Source: Mucilaginibacter polytrichastri
GTDB lineage: Bacteria > Bacteroidota > Bacteroidia > Sphingobacteriales > Sphingobacteriaceae
Assembly: GCF_001911425.1 (NCBI RefSeq)
Contig: NZ_MPPL01000001.1
Coordinates: 3,979,716 to 4,043,715 of the forward strand
DNA: 64,000 nt
Reading direction: 5' to 3'
Shown here: positions 36,901-44,226 of the stretch, in pieces
Position numbering within the stretch: position 1 is the first letter of the stretch
How the letters are laid out: each line of letters opens with the position of its first letter
The notes under the pieces: model-generated
The model's database searches: none
Told to the model about the DNA's origin: nothing
Seen by the model: only the letters and a program-made list of their open reading frames with translations
Position numbers and translations under genes: made by a program

Positions 36901-37125
36901 TCTATAAGCATATTAAAATCAAAAATTGTCACGTAACACATGTTTAGCGACCTGCTTCAAAGAAGAACAGTCCAATCGGGCGGCGGAGACTAATTGGAGT
37001 AAGAATTTCTTAGACTATCTGTTCCCAAACTTTAGATTAGTTTACTAAATAATCAAAAGCCTTTAATTAGCTTAAGGCCGGATTTACAGAGTTGTGTTCG
37101 TTTAATTCATAGATAATATTACTAT

Positions 37126-37959
37126 TTATGTGGGGAAAATTAATAACGGCACGCGGATATTAGACGGTACGGCGTACGGTTTGCTATAACCTAACAATTC
37201 ATTAAAGTGAAACCTGTTGTTCATCAGCACCAGCAGATCATTATTCATTCCGTTTATCAGCACATCTATAGCCCTGGGCACATCCCTTTCTCTCACATTA
37301 TTAAAATAAAATTGCGCTCGTTTGCCACTCTTCGATATGGCCTCTTTAAAAATAGTAACAGCATAGCTATCTTCCATAAAAGGTAATCCCCTCAAAGCTA
37401 TATTGGCAATCAGGATGCTGGCATTGACTGACTCGGCAAGTTGGTTTAAAAATGATAAAATTTCATGCGGGGAATAACGCAGATCAGTGGGATAAACAAT
37501 TTTTTTAAAGTACTTAAATTCAAACTTTTCCGGAATGAGTAATATTGGACAGCCTGACTTTGTAGCACATTTAATTGTTTCGGCTTCAATAAGCTTTACA
37601 CCCTCACTGTTAGGCGTTAATCCCATAACCAGCATTCCTATTTCAAATTCTTCTACAATGGAAAGCACATTGCCAACAGCAAAATCAATGCCTGCAATAA
37701 ATCTAACTTGGGACGGTAACCCACCATTCCAAGTTAGTCCGGAATCAAACTTTGATACCGCTCCGCTACCATCAACAGATACTTCTATTTCTTCGCTGCA
37801 ATGTCCCACAGTAAGTTCCTTTGCAATGAGATTTTTACGTTTCACTAAGGTGTTCCAAATGTAAAGTTTGGAATTAGTTTTAGCAGCCAAAAGCAGAGCG
37901 AATTCTATAGCATGCTCCGCCTCGGAAGAAAAATCGTTGAACATTAAAATATTTTTCAT
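37126..37959 (-). CDS. Universal stress protein, tandem UspA domains
   Basis: A 277-residue protein with two Usp folds: residues 1-140 begin MKNILMFNDFSSEAEHAIEFAL and residues 150-277 begin FKKIVYPTDLRYSPHEILSFL. The ATP-binding glycine pattern G-2x-G-9x-GS is not complete in either half, so nucleotide binding is uncertain. It is alone on the minus strand. Bacteroidota carry many such proteins, induced in stationary or low-oxygen conditions. Confidence 0.85.
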   Translation of the reverse strand: MKNILMFNDFSSEAEHAIEFALLLAAKTNSKLYIWNTLVKRKNLIAKELTVGHCSEEIEVSVDGSGAVSKFDSGLTWNGGLPSQVRFIAGIDFAVGNVLSIVEEFEIGMLVMGLTPNSEGVKLIEAETIKCATKSGCPILLIPEKFEFKYFKKIVYPTDLRYSPHEILSFLNQLAESVNASILIANIALRGLPFMEDSYAVTIFKEAISKSGKRAQFYFNNVRERDVPRAIDVLINGMNNDLLVLMNNRFHFNELLGYSKPYAVPSNIRVPLLIFPT

Positions 37960-38151
37960 GAGCAGTTTTTATCTGGCACATATAATTGAAATATTGTGTA
38001 CCTAGCTAATAGCATTCGGCTAAACCAGACGGTAAACAGGTTTGCGCTTGGATTTTTGATTTACACAATCAGATTATTTTCAGGTACATCCTCACCAAAA
38101 TTCTCAATAACTACTCCAGAAGACAGTAAAATTTTGTTATCTGATTACGGC

Positions 38152-38601
38152 TTATTTGATGGTTTTTGCTTCCGCTAATAGTTTTTCTGCGGTCGTGTAG
38201 CCCTCGATTTTCTTGGCAATGTTCCCTCCTTTATTAAAGAAAAACAGTGTCGGCGTTGCTCTTATGGGATAAATTTTTTGCAGTTCTTTTCCATCAGGAC
38301 TGTCGATATCAATAGCCACATTTACGAAATCCTGGTTATATGCAGCCCCCAATTCTTTTTGAATAAGCACTTCCTGTTCCATCTTTTTACAGGTTGGGCA
38401 CCAAGACGCGTGTGCAAAAACAAATAGCGGCTTGTTTTGAGCTTCAGCGCTTTGCCTGGCATCCGCCAGTGTTGTAACTTTAAAATTAATACCTTCCTGT
38501 GAATGTAGCAGGGGCTTATAACTGGTCCTACAGGAGGCCATGTAAAGGCAGATGCCCACAGCGATCACCAACATTGATAATATTGAAACTGTCTTTTTCA
38601 T
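38152..38601 (-). CDS. Thioredoxin-like lipoprotein, predicted ECF-sigma target
   Basis: I start at the Met at 38601, because it begins a lipoprotein signal (MLVIAVGICLYMASCRTS); the longer frame would cover the promoter below. The 149-residue protein has a thioredoxin fold with FAHASWCPTCKKMEQEV and the cis-proline in IRATPTLFFF. It acts in the periplasm as a reductant or disulfide exchanger. A sigma promoter, GTAAGGA-N14-CGACTAA, ends 37 bases before the start codon, the same motif as before the sigma gene at 48666. Confidence 0.85.
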   Translation of the reverse strand: MKKTVSILSMLVIAVGICLYMASCRTSYKPLLHSQEGINFKVTTLADARQSAEAQNKPLFVFAHASWCPTCKKMEQEVLIQKELGAAYNQDFVNVAIDIDSPDGKELQKIYPIRATPTLFFFNKGGNIAKKIEGYTTAEKLLAEAKTIK

Positions 38602-38637
38602 ATGTTCATTAATAAATAAAAACCTAATGGTTTTGCT

Positions 38638-38667
38638 ATTTAGTCGGTAGAAATGAAGTTTCCTTAC
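38638..38667 (-). promoter_or_regulatory. ECF-sigma promoter of the thioredoxin-like lipoprotein
   Basis: On the minus strand GTAAGGA (38667-38661), 14 bases, then CGACTAAAT (38646-38638). Elements and spacing match the four other sites at 44012, 44124, 48533 and 48579. Confidence 0.7.
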
Positions 38668-38682
38668 ACTAAAAATCGACAA

Positions 38683-38894
38683 TAATTTATAGGTGAATCT
38701 TCTATCGAATTGCGGTTTATTATCTTAGCAGGGTAACGAAGAAAAATTAATTGTTACGGCTATTGAACATACGCCCGTTATGGAAGAGCGCCAGAACATT
38801 GATCCCTCAGGGCACTATTCGAGGCCTGACATTGTTCAGCTTTCGGTTTACAGGAAAAGGCAAAGCGTGATCAGATTTATTGATGGAATTTAGT
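38683..38894. other. Intergenic region, nothing recognised
   Basis: The 212 bases between the ECF promoter of the lipoprotein and the end of the lysE-type gene contain no supported gene and no clear hairpin. Confidence 0.35.
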
Positions 38895-39560
38895 TTATTC
38901 GACTGAAGTAGTTTTAGGCTTTAAAAACTGTTTGTTGATCAGTTTATAAGCCAGCACCAGGCCGGTTAATAGTAAGGTGGCACCCAATATCCAGTTGATC
39001 AGGTTATGCTGTGCCTTTAGCGCGTCCATTAAATAATTACCCGCAAAGCCGTAAATAATAAAGGAAGTGCTGGTACCCAGGCCGATGGCTATAATATATA
39101 GATTGTAGGCCCTGGGTGTACTGATCAATACATTTCGTCCTTTCAATACAGCAGTCCAACCCATCCAGAAAGGTAAATGAAGCGGGTTAAGCAAACTAAG
39201 GGCCAACCCGGAATAAAAAGCATTCATGCCCACAAACGGTAAAACATCCTCAAAGTTTTTCATATGAAATGCAGCTTCCAGTGTGCGATAAGCCAATAAT
39301 AAAATAACGATACAGACAGCTATACTCAGTAAAAGAAAGAGTCTTTTTAAATAAGTAAGCTTATCGATCACGATCAGGGCAATCCGGACGAGGATAATTT
39401 CTACCAGGATTGCGGCAGAGCCGAATTGGAATGCGCCCGTGAAATTATTGTTCAATGCAAAATTGGCAACGCTTGCGTTTAAGGTTCCTATTGGTAAAGA
39501 GCCAATAAAACTGATGCTAAAGGCAACAAAGAAAAGTTTGGTATATCTGGAAAGGCTCAT
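38895..39560 (-). CDS. LysE-family translocator
   Basis: A 221-residue membrane protein with about six hydrophobic segments and an N-terminal GSLPIGTLNASVANFAL typical of LysE/RhtB amino-acid exporters. Its start overlaps the stop of the NRDE/ATP-grasp gene by four bases (ATGA), so it is coupled to it. It may export an amino-acid conjugate made by that enzyme, which is an inference from position only. It is the last gene of the long minus-strand operon that begins at 43991. Confidence 0.85.
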   Translation of the reverse strand: MSLSRYTKLFFVAFSISFIGSLPIGTLNASVANFALNNNFTGAFQFGSAAILVEIILVRIALIVIDKLTYLKRLFLLLSIAVCIVILLLAYRTLEAAFHMKNFEDVLPFVGMNAFYSGLALSLLNPLHLPFWMGWTAVLKGRNVLISTPRAYNLYIIAIGLGTSTSFIIYGFAGNYLMDALKAQHNLINWILGATLLLTGLVLAYKLINKQFLKPKTTSVE

Positions 39561-41347
39561 GAAACTAATTTTTCGTACGCTGTATTATTTTTCAACATCT
39601 CGGTTCCCTGGCGGTAAGTCATATAGGGCAGCCCTTGTTGTTCATGGTTCAGCTTGCTGATGCGGTATAACAGTTTCCAGTGTCTGATTATTTCCTTCCA
39701 GGCAAAGAAAATAGAATGCCTCGAGTCATAAATATGGGTAGGTTCGCTGCCTGCGCCATTCAATTCAACAATAGAAAAGTTTCGGCCTTCACAAAGATCT
39801 TCCCAGTTATTATACATCACATCCATCCGGCCAAAATAAAATTCAGGAATCTGGCGGCATACGGCATCAATGGTATTGGTAAGCTTCTCACTGATCAGGT
39901 GGCTCAGGTCAATAAACTTAGCTCCGCGGGCATGGTTGCCATAGGGCACCAGTGTTTTATTTTGTCCCCGATTTAATATCTGTTGGAGAACCTCCTGATG
40001 TGAATGCTGTAATACCTTCAGTTGTAACAGGAAGCGCGACTCATTAATTAATAACTCTTCAATAGTTGACGATCCATCCCCTGTAACCGTTAAGAATTCT
40101 TTACCTACGATACCTGATATATGGCCTTTCTCTTCTCCCGGTATCCGGTAATAAAATATGCCTACTTCCTTCTTGAATTCTACGAATTCCTGCAACAGGA
40201 AATCAACCTTCATGTTTTTGATGTAACCAGCAAGTTCCTCGTCGTTATGGACCTTTTTAACAAGAACCCCTCTGCCGCCAATGTCTGGCTTAGCTATAGC
40301 CGGGTATGTCAGCTTTTTCGATTGAAGTTTTGCCTGTATGTAAGCTATATCAGTTCCGGCCTTAAAACACAACGTCCGAGGATAATACTCATCCGGCATT
40401 AGTGCATAGATCAGGTCTTTGCTTTCCATAGCAAAGCCACCGTTCTGGATCAACGGATTGGAGGTGTTAAAAAAGAAAAGCGAACGGGCTTTAAGGCCAA
40501 GCCAAAACCAATAAGGCATGATTAGCAGATAGACCGCCCGGAATGGCCAGTATTCCCAATTGAATAATTTGATGAAAAAAATCCTTAACATCAGTAGCCG
40601 GATTTTCGCGGCTTTACCCTTGGTTGATTCAATACCGGGTTCTAAGGCGAGCTTGCTTGTATACTGCTTTTGATCCTTAAGATCATTGTAGATCATGGTT
40701 ATTCCCAGTGGACTAATGGTTATGTTGGTAATGCTCATCGTCTTCATCTTGCCATCCCTGTCAATCACCAGACCGTCTTTTACATCACCCGCTCCGCCAT
40801 ACCTGTGAAAGTGTAGTATCCCCTCCTTTACCTGTGATAGTCTTGATTTTCGAAATTCATTAAACCAACTTTTTCTTTTAGCAATGGCCATTTTGTCGTA
40901 TAGGGTAGCAGATGACCATATATAGGATTTTGATCTATCCAGTAATAGGATTTGTTTCCTTTCCCCATCCCAGCGGCACTCATATAATTTTCCTGATACA
41001 TAAAGCACGATAGTAAATGGCTCGACACCAACAAGATCCATGGCTTTGTAAAATAAGTCCGGGTAGTCGGCTTGGATAATATCCATTAAAACCAGTCCCC
41101 TGCTTGTTTTATAATGCGGTTGAACAGCGTGCTTAATGAAAGCGCCATTCAGCAGGACGACCGCATCGCCATTGTTTTTTGCTGCGATCCAGCTGCCGTT
41201 TTTATCCGCATCTTTTGGATAAATGAGTTTGCTTTTGCCGCCATCATATTCCCTGGGCGCAATGGCCTGACCCCGGTTAATACTTTCGTCCCGATTAGAA
41301 GTCAGGTAAAAACCTTCTTTTGACGGGATATAAGTTACTGTGCACAT
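39557..41347 (-). CDS. Fusion of NRDE (TANGO2-like) and ATP-grasp ligase domains
   Basis: Residues 1-235 form an NRDE/TANGO2 domain (MCTVTYIPSKEGFYLTSNRD, KNGSWIAAKNNGDAVVLLNG). A linker with FFIKLFNWEYWPFRAVYLL leads to an ATP-grasp domain at about 300-596, with YPAIAKPDIGGRGVLVKKV, FLLQEFVEFKKEVGIFYYR, GDGSSTIEELL and a metal-binding FSIVELNGAGSEPTHIYDS. The ATP-grasp part, normally a separate D-Ala-D-Ala-ligase-like protein starting near NWEYWPF, ligates an amine to a carboxylate. The Cys2 start suits an Ntn-type or haem-related NRDE role. The start overlaps the DinB gene by 13 bases. Confidence 0.82.
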   Translation of the reverse strand: MCTVTYIPSKEGFYLTSNRDESINRGQAIAPREYDGGKSKLIYPKDADKNGSWIAAKNNGDAVVLLNGAFIKHAVQPHYKTSRGLVLMDIIQADYPDLFYKAMDLVGVEPFTIVLYVSGKLYECRWDGERKQILLLDRSKSYIWSSATLYDKMAIAKRKSWFNEFRKSRLSQVKEGILHFHRYGGAGDVKDGLVIDRDGKMKTMSITNITISPLGITMIYNDLKDQKQYTSKLALEPGIESTKGKAAKIRLLMLRIFFIKLFNWEYWPFRAVYLLIMPYWFWLGLKARSLFFFNTSNPLIQNGGFAMESKDLIYALMPDEYYPRTLCFKAGTDIAYIQAKLQSKKLTYPAIAKPDIGGRGVLVKKVHNDEELAGYIKNMKVDFLLQEFVEFKKEVGIFYYRIPGEEKGHISGIVGKEFLTVTGDGSSTIEELLINESRFLLQLKVLQHSHQEVLQQILNRGQNKTLVPYGNHARGAKFIDLSHLISEKLTNTIDAVCRQIPEFYFGRMDVMYNNWEDLCEGRNFSIVELNGAGSEPTHIYDSRHSIFFAWKEIIRHWKLLYRISKLNHEQQGLPYMTYRQGTEMLKNNTAYEKLVS

Positions 41348-41835
41348 GCCTTCCTGAATTTGAGCGTAGATGCAGCTATACCAAAACCTTCCGGGATTTC
41401 CAGGTCGGCAACAGCATTTACCCCAATGCGGATTAGTGCCATATGGTGAACCATGTGTTCCAGGTTATAAACTAATTCCCGCGAGTAGTTGGTAAAAACC
41501 GGAATTGGTTCAGGATCGCTTTCTAAATATTCGACATGCAACAACAGTTCCCGGTCGGGTTTAACCAATCCCGCTACAATCTCAAGCAGTGTCTTTATGG
41601 CAAAATTTTTATCGGTTTCGATCATACGGTTACGTGTGCGCTTGTCATAGTTGACGATTCCACTTACATATCCCTGGTTGAGTTCTATAAAAAATTCCAG
41701 GATATGGCGGGTATGCTGCCCGGTTGTTGATCCAGACAATACACTTACCGGCTGCGCGTATTGTTCATTGGTCAGTCCGTCAAGTACAAACTGTAATTGC
41801 TCCAATAAATTGGAAATGGGTTCTCTGAGTTTCAT
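41335..41835 (-). CDS. DinB/YfiT-like four-helix protein
   Basis: The 166-residue protein has the DinB-superfamily plan with metal-ligand-type histidines in STTGQHTRHILEFF (about 37-50) and NLEHMVHHMALIRIG (about 126-140). Members include metal-dependent thiol transferases acting on bacillithiol, mycothiol or related thiols. In this operon, between DoxX and the ligase fusion, a thiol-linked role is possible. It overlaps the next gene by 13 bases. Confidence 0.75.
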   Translation of the reverse strand: MKLREPISNLLEQLQFVLDGLTNEQYAQPVSVLSGSTTGQHTRHILEFFIELNQGYVSGIVNYDKRTRNRMIETDKNFAIKTLLEIVAGLVKPDRELLLHVEYLESDPEPIPVFTNYSRELVYNLEHMVHHMALIRIGVNAVADLEIPEGFGIAASTLKFRKACAQ

Positions 41836-41863
41836 TTGATTATTAGGTTAATTACAAGCTTGT

Positions 41864-42259
41864 TTAGCGGAGAATGTAGTGTAGAAAGTTCTGTTTCCGG
41901 AAGATGATCAGCAGCAGCGAGCAGGCTACGAAAACAATAAGCGCTAAAATGAACAACTGGCCTCCGTCATCCTGTACTACGATCCCCAATTGGGTTAGAT
42001 GAGAAAACAGGGCGCCGGCCATAACACCGACTGCCAGTAAAGCGCCGTAGCTGGTGGTGCGCGGGATAAGCACCAGAATAGACGCTATTAATTCCAGTGA
42101 ACCTATGCCAATCCTCCCCCATGGTTCTAAACCCAGTTTAGTGAAAATGTAAACGGATTCCGGAGCAGCGGTAAATTTGAAAAACAAGGTTTGCAGCATA
42201 ATACCTGCGGCAACAAGGCGCAGTGCCCAAACCATTACATTAAACTGTGTGTAACTCAT
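41864..42259 (-). CDS. DoxX-family membrane protein
   Basis: I choose the Met at 42259 (MSYTQFNVMVWALRLVAAGI); the longer frame overlaps coaB deeply. The 131-residue protein has four membrane helices and the DoxX/DoxD features TLFFKFTAAPES and EPWGRIGIGSLELIASILVL. Members of the family are linked to thiosulfate or quinone redox and to organic hydroperoxide resistance. The start lies inside the 3' end of the upstream coaB-like gene by 20 bases. Confidence 0.8.
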   Translation of the reverse strand: MSYTQFNVMVWALRLVAAGIMLQTLFFKFTAAPESVYIFTKLGLEPWGRIGIGSLELIASILVLIPRTTSYGALLAVGVMAGALFSHLTQLGIVVQDDGGQLFILALIVFVACSLLLIIFRKQNFLHYILR

Positions 42260-42953
42260 GATGATTGGTTTTAAGTGTTTGTTGAAATGAACTTTGGTTG
42301 TTGGCATAGCTGATCGCAGCGTCTGCAATATCTTTTCCGACTTCCTTTTTAGATTTTAAAGGGAAAGTGCGGCTCACCAGATCTTGGTTAATAATAGTGA
42401 TCTTGTTGGTATCATAACCGAAGGTGGCCCCTTCATCCTGTACGGAATTCAAGATCACCATATCAAGATTCTTAGTATTTAGCTTTTTGAGCGCGTTCTG
42501 CTCCTCATCATTCGTTTCCAGGGCAAAACCGACTGACAACTGACCTTTTTGTTTAAGCTGTCCAAACTCATAAGCGATATCCACATTTTTGACAAGTCGA
42601 AGGTTAAGTTCGTTTCCGGATTTTTTCATTTTCTGTGTACATACCTCTGCTGATTTGTAATCGGCAACGGCAGCGGCAAAAACTGCGATTTGGGCTGTAA
42701 GAAAGTAAGGGCGACATGCATTATACATTTCATCCGCAGATGTAACAGCGATATTGGTAAGGTTCGGATGGGCGAGTTTTAGCGTTACAGGGCCCGAAAC
42801 CAATACTACTGCAAAACCCTTTTCAAGAAATGATTCTGCTATGGCATAACCCATCTTACCCGAAGAATGGTTGGTAATGTAGCGTACCGGGTCTATCGCT
42901 TCCCTGGTTGGACCGGCTGTAATCAGTACGATTGGCTTTTGAAATATGGCGCT
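42240..42953 (-). CDS. coaB: Stand-alone phosphopantothenoylcysteine synthetase (CoaB domain)
   Basis: I use the Met at 42953, where the domain begins (MSAIFQKPIVLITAGPTREA). About 238 residues: DPVRYITNHSSGKMGYAIAE, a VFAAAVADYKS block, KMKKSG, LVKNVDI, and FALETNDE with LDMVILN typical of CoaB, which joins cysteine to 4'-phosphopantothenate using a nucleotide. The CoaC half is absent. A genome of this kind normally has a fused coaBC elsewhere, so this extra copy within a stress operon may make a modified cysteine product. Confidence 0.85.
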   Translation of the reverse strand, partial: SAIFQKPIVLITAGPTREAIDPVRYITNHSSGKMGYAIAESFLEKGFAVVLVSGPVTLKLAHPNLTNIAVTSADEMYNACRPYFLTAQIAVFAAAVADYKSAEVCTQKMKKSGNELNLRLVKNVDIAYEFGQLKQKGQLSVGFALETNDEEQNALKKLNTKNLDMVILNSVQDEGATFGYDTNKITIINQDLVSRTFPLKSKKEVGKDIADAAISYANNQSSFQQTLKTNHHELHTV

Positions 42954-43030
42954 CATATACTTTGGAAATGATTGTCTCAAAGTGTATGGCCACATTTTAG
43001 AGGCCATACACCGTTATGATGGATAATTAG

Positions 43031-43468
43031 TTATTTTTTCAGGTCGGGCCATTTCTGGTCGGCTGTCTGTATGAAATTTGCCTGATCCTTAGTCCATATC
43101 TCTTTAACTTTAGCATTGTAATTGAAATATAGCTTGTCGTCAACAACCGTCCAGGTTTCTGTCTGAGTTGGCGCTTTATGACCCTGTGAGGTTCCGTAGG
43201 CACAATAGCCACCATACTGAGGAGCATATTTTTCTGGTGTTGCTTTAAAGGCGTTTAAATCTTCCTGACTGGCGAAAAGCCAGGTAGCGCCTTTCCATTG
43301 GTAAGAAAGGCTATCCGCCCCTTTTACCGCTTTGGATTGTTTGAAGAATGCTACCGCATCGTAGCCTTTAATAGCCTTTCCGCCGGTAACGAAAATTTCT
43401 GATTGTTGTGCTTTAGCCTCTACAATGCTAAAAAAAGCAAATAGGGCGATGATAATTAACTGTTTCAT
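43031..43468 (-). CDS. Exported YHS-domain protein, second of a tandem pair
   Basis: A 145-residue protein with a signal peptide (to about AKAQ, residue 20) and a YHS-type domain: IKGYDAVAFFKQSKAVKG, WLFASQEDLNAFKATPEKYAPQYGGYCAYG and a C-terminal LYFNYNAKVKEIW. YHS domains are small metal- or haem-associated modules. Its neighbour at 43521-43991 is a paralogue with the same layout. Both are the first genes of the operon with coaB, doxX and others. Confidence 0.87.
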   Translation of the reverse strand: MKQLIIIALFAFFSIVEAKAQQSEIFVTGGKAIKGYDAVAFFKQSKAVKGADSLSYQWKGATWLFASQEDLNAFKATPEKYAPQYGGYCAYGTSQGHKAPTQTETWTVVDDKLYFNYNAKVKEIWTKDQANFIQTADQKWPDLKK

Positions 43469-43520
43469 TTTGAGTTATTTAAATAAGTTAATAATGGAAA
43501 ATAGGTAGAAGGGTGACAGC

Positions 43521-43991
43521 TTACCGGTTGATTTTAGTCCAGTTTGCGTCTGCCTTGGTTTTGAGGTTTTTTTCGTCCTTATTCCAGGTTTTTTTGGTGT
43601 TGTTAAAAAACGCGTTATAAAAAAGGTATAATTTACCATCAAGCAATTTGAAGGTTCCGGGGTCAACATCTACCTTTTCACCGGTAGCACCCATGGCATA
43701 AGCACACCAACCGCCGTACTGGGGTTCATATTTGGCTGGCTCTCCTTTAAACAAATCCCTGTTTTGGGCCGAGGCGAAATGATAGGTTACACCCTGTTCG
43801 GTCAGCGAGAATTCTGATTTTCCTTCGATTGCTTTCTGAGTCGTGAAATAGCTTACCGGGTCATATCCTTTTATCGCCAAACCTGATTTATCAATATTGT
43901 ATTGTTTTTTACGCAGCCCTGTCTGGTCCTGTGCAGATGCTATCCCTACAGTAATGACGGAAAACAGCAGAATGGTGAATAATTTTTTCAT
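43521..43991 (-). CDS. Exported YHS-domain protein, first of a tandem pair
   Basis: A 156-residue protein with a signal peptide (to about ASAQ, residue 20) and the YHS motif series IKGYDPVSYFTTQKAIEG, YHFASAQNRDLFKGEPAKYEP, QYGGWCAYAMG and LYLFYNAFFNN. It resembles the next gene, probably through duplication. It follows a predicted ECF-sigma promoter (44012-44040) by 21 bases and is the first gene of the transcription unit. Confidence 0.87.
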   Translation of the reverse strand: MKKLFTILLFSVITVGIASAQDQTGLRKKQYNIDKSGLAIKGYDPVSYFTTQKAIEGKSEFSLTEQGVTYHFASAQNRDLFKGEPAKYEPQYGGWCAYAMGATGEKVDVDPGTFKLLDGKLYLFYNAFFNNTKKTWNKDEKNLKTKADANWTKINR

Positions 43992-44011
43992 GGTTTGATT
44001 CTTTTTTCTGG

Positions 44012-44040
44012 CTTTGTCGCAGAAAAAAGATAACCCTTAC
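44012..44040 (-). promoter_or_regulatory. ECF-sigma promoter of the YHS operon
   Basis: Minus strand GTAAGGG (44040-44034), 14 bases, then CGACAAAG (44019-44012). It is divergent from the plus-strand site at 44124. Confidence 0.7.
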
Positions 44041-44123
44041 AAAAAAATTTGAATTATTTTTTTTGGAACATAAATGCCTGGTCCGGTCAGCTAGTAACGC
44101 CTTTTAATTTTTTTAATTTTTTT

Positions 44124-44153
44124 GTAAGGATTCTGCCGCCTTTCCGACCAAAG
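44124..44153 (+). promoter_or_regulatory. ECF-sigma promoter of the DUF5686 gene
   Basis: GTAAGGA, 14 bases, then CGACCAAAG. The start codon of the DUF5686 gene lies 74 bases downstream. Confidence 0.7.
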
Positions 44154-44226
44154 AGAAAATCAGGAAATCAAGGTGCAATTTTCATGTCAGCTTACTTCCC
44201 TTATAAATTTTTCTTACCATTTACTT

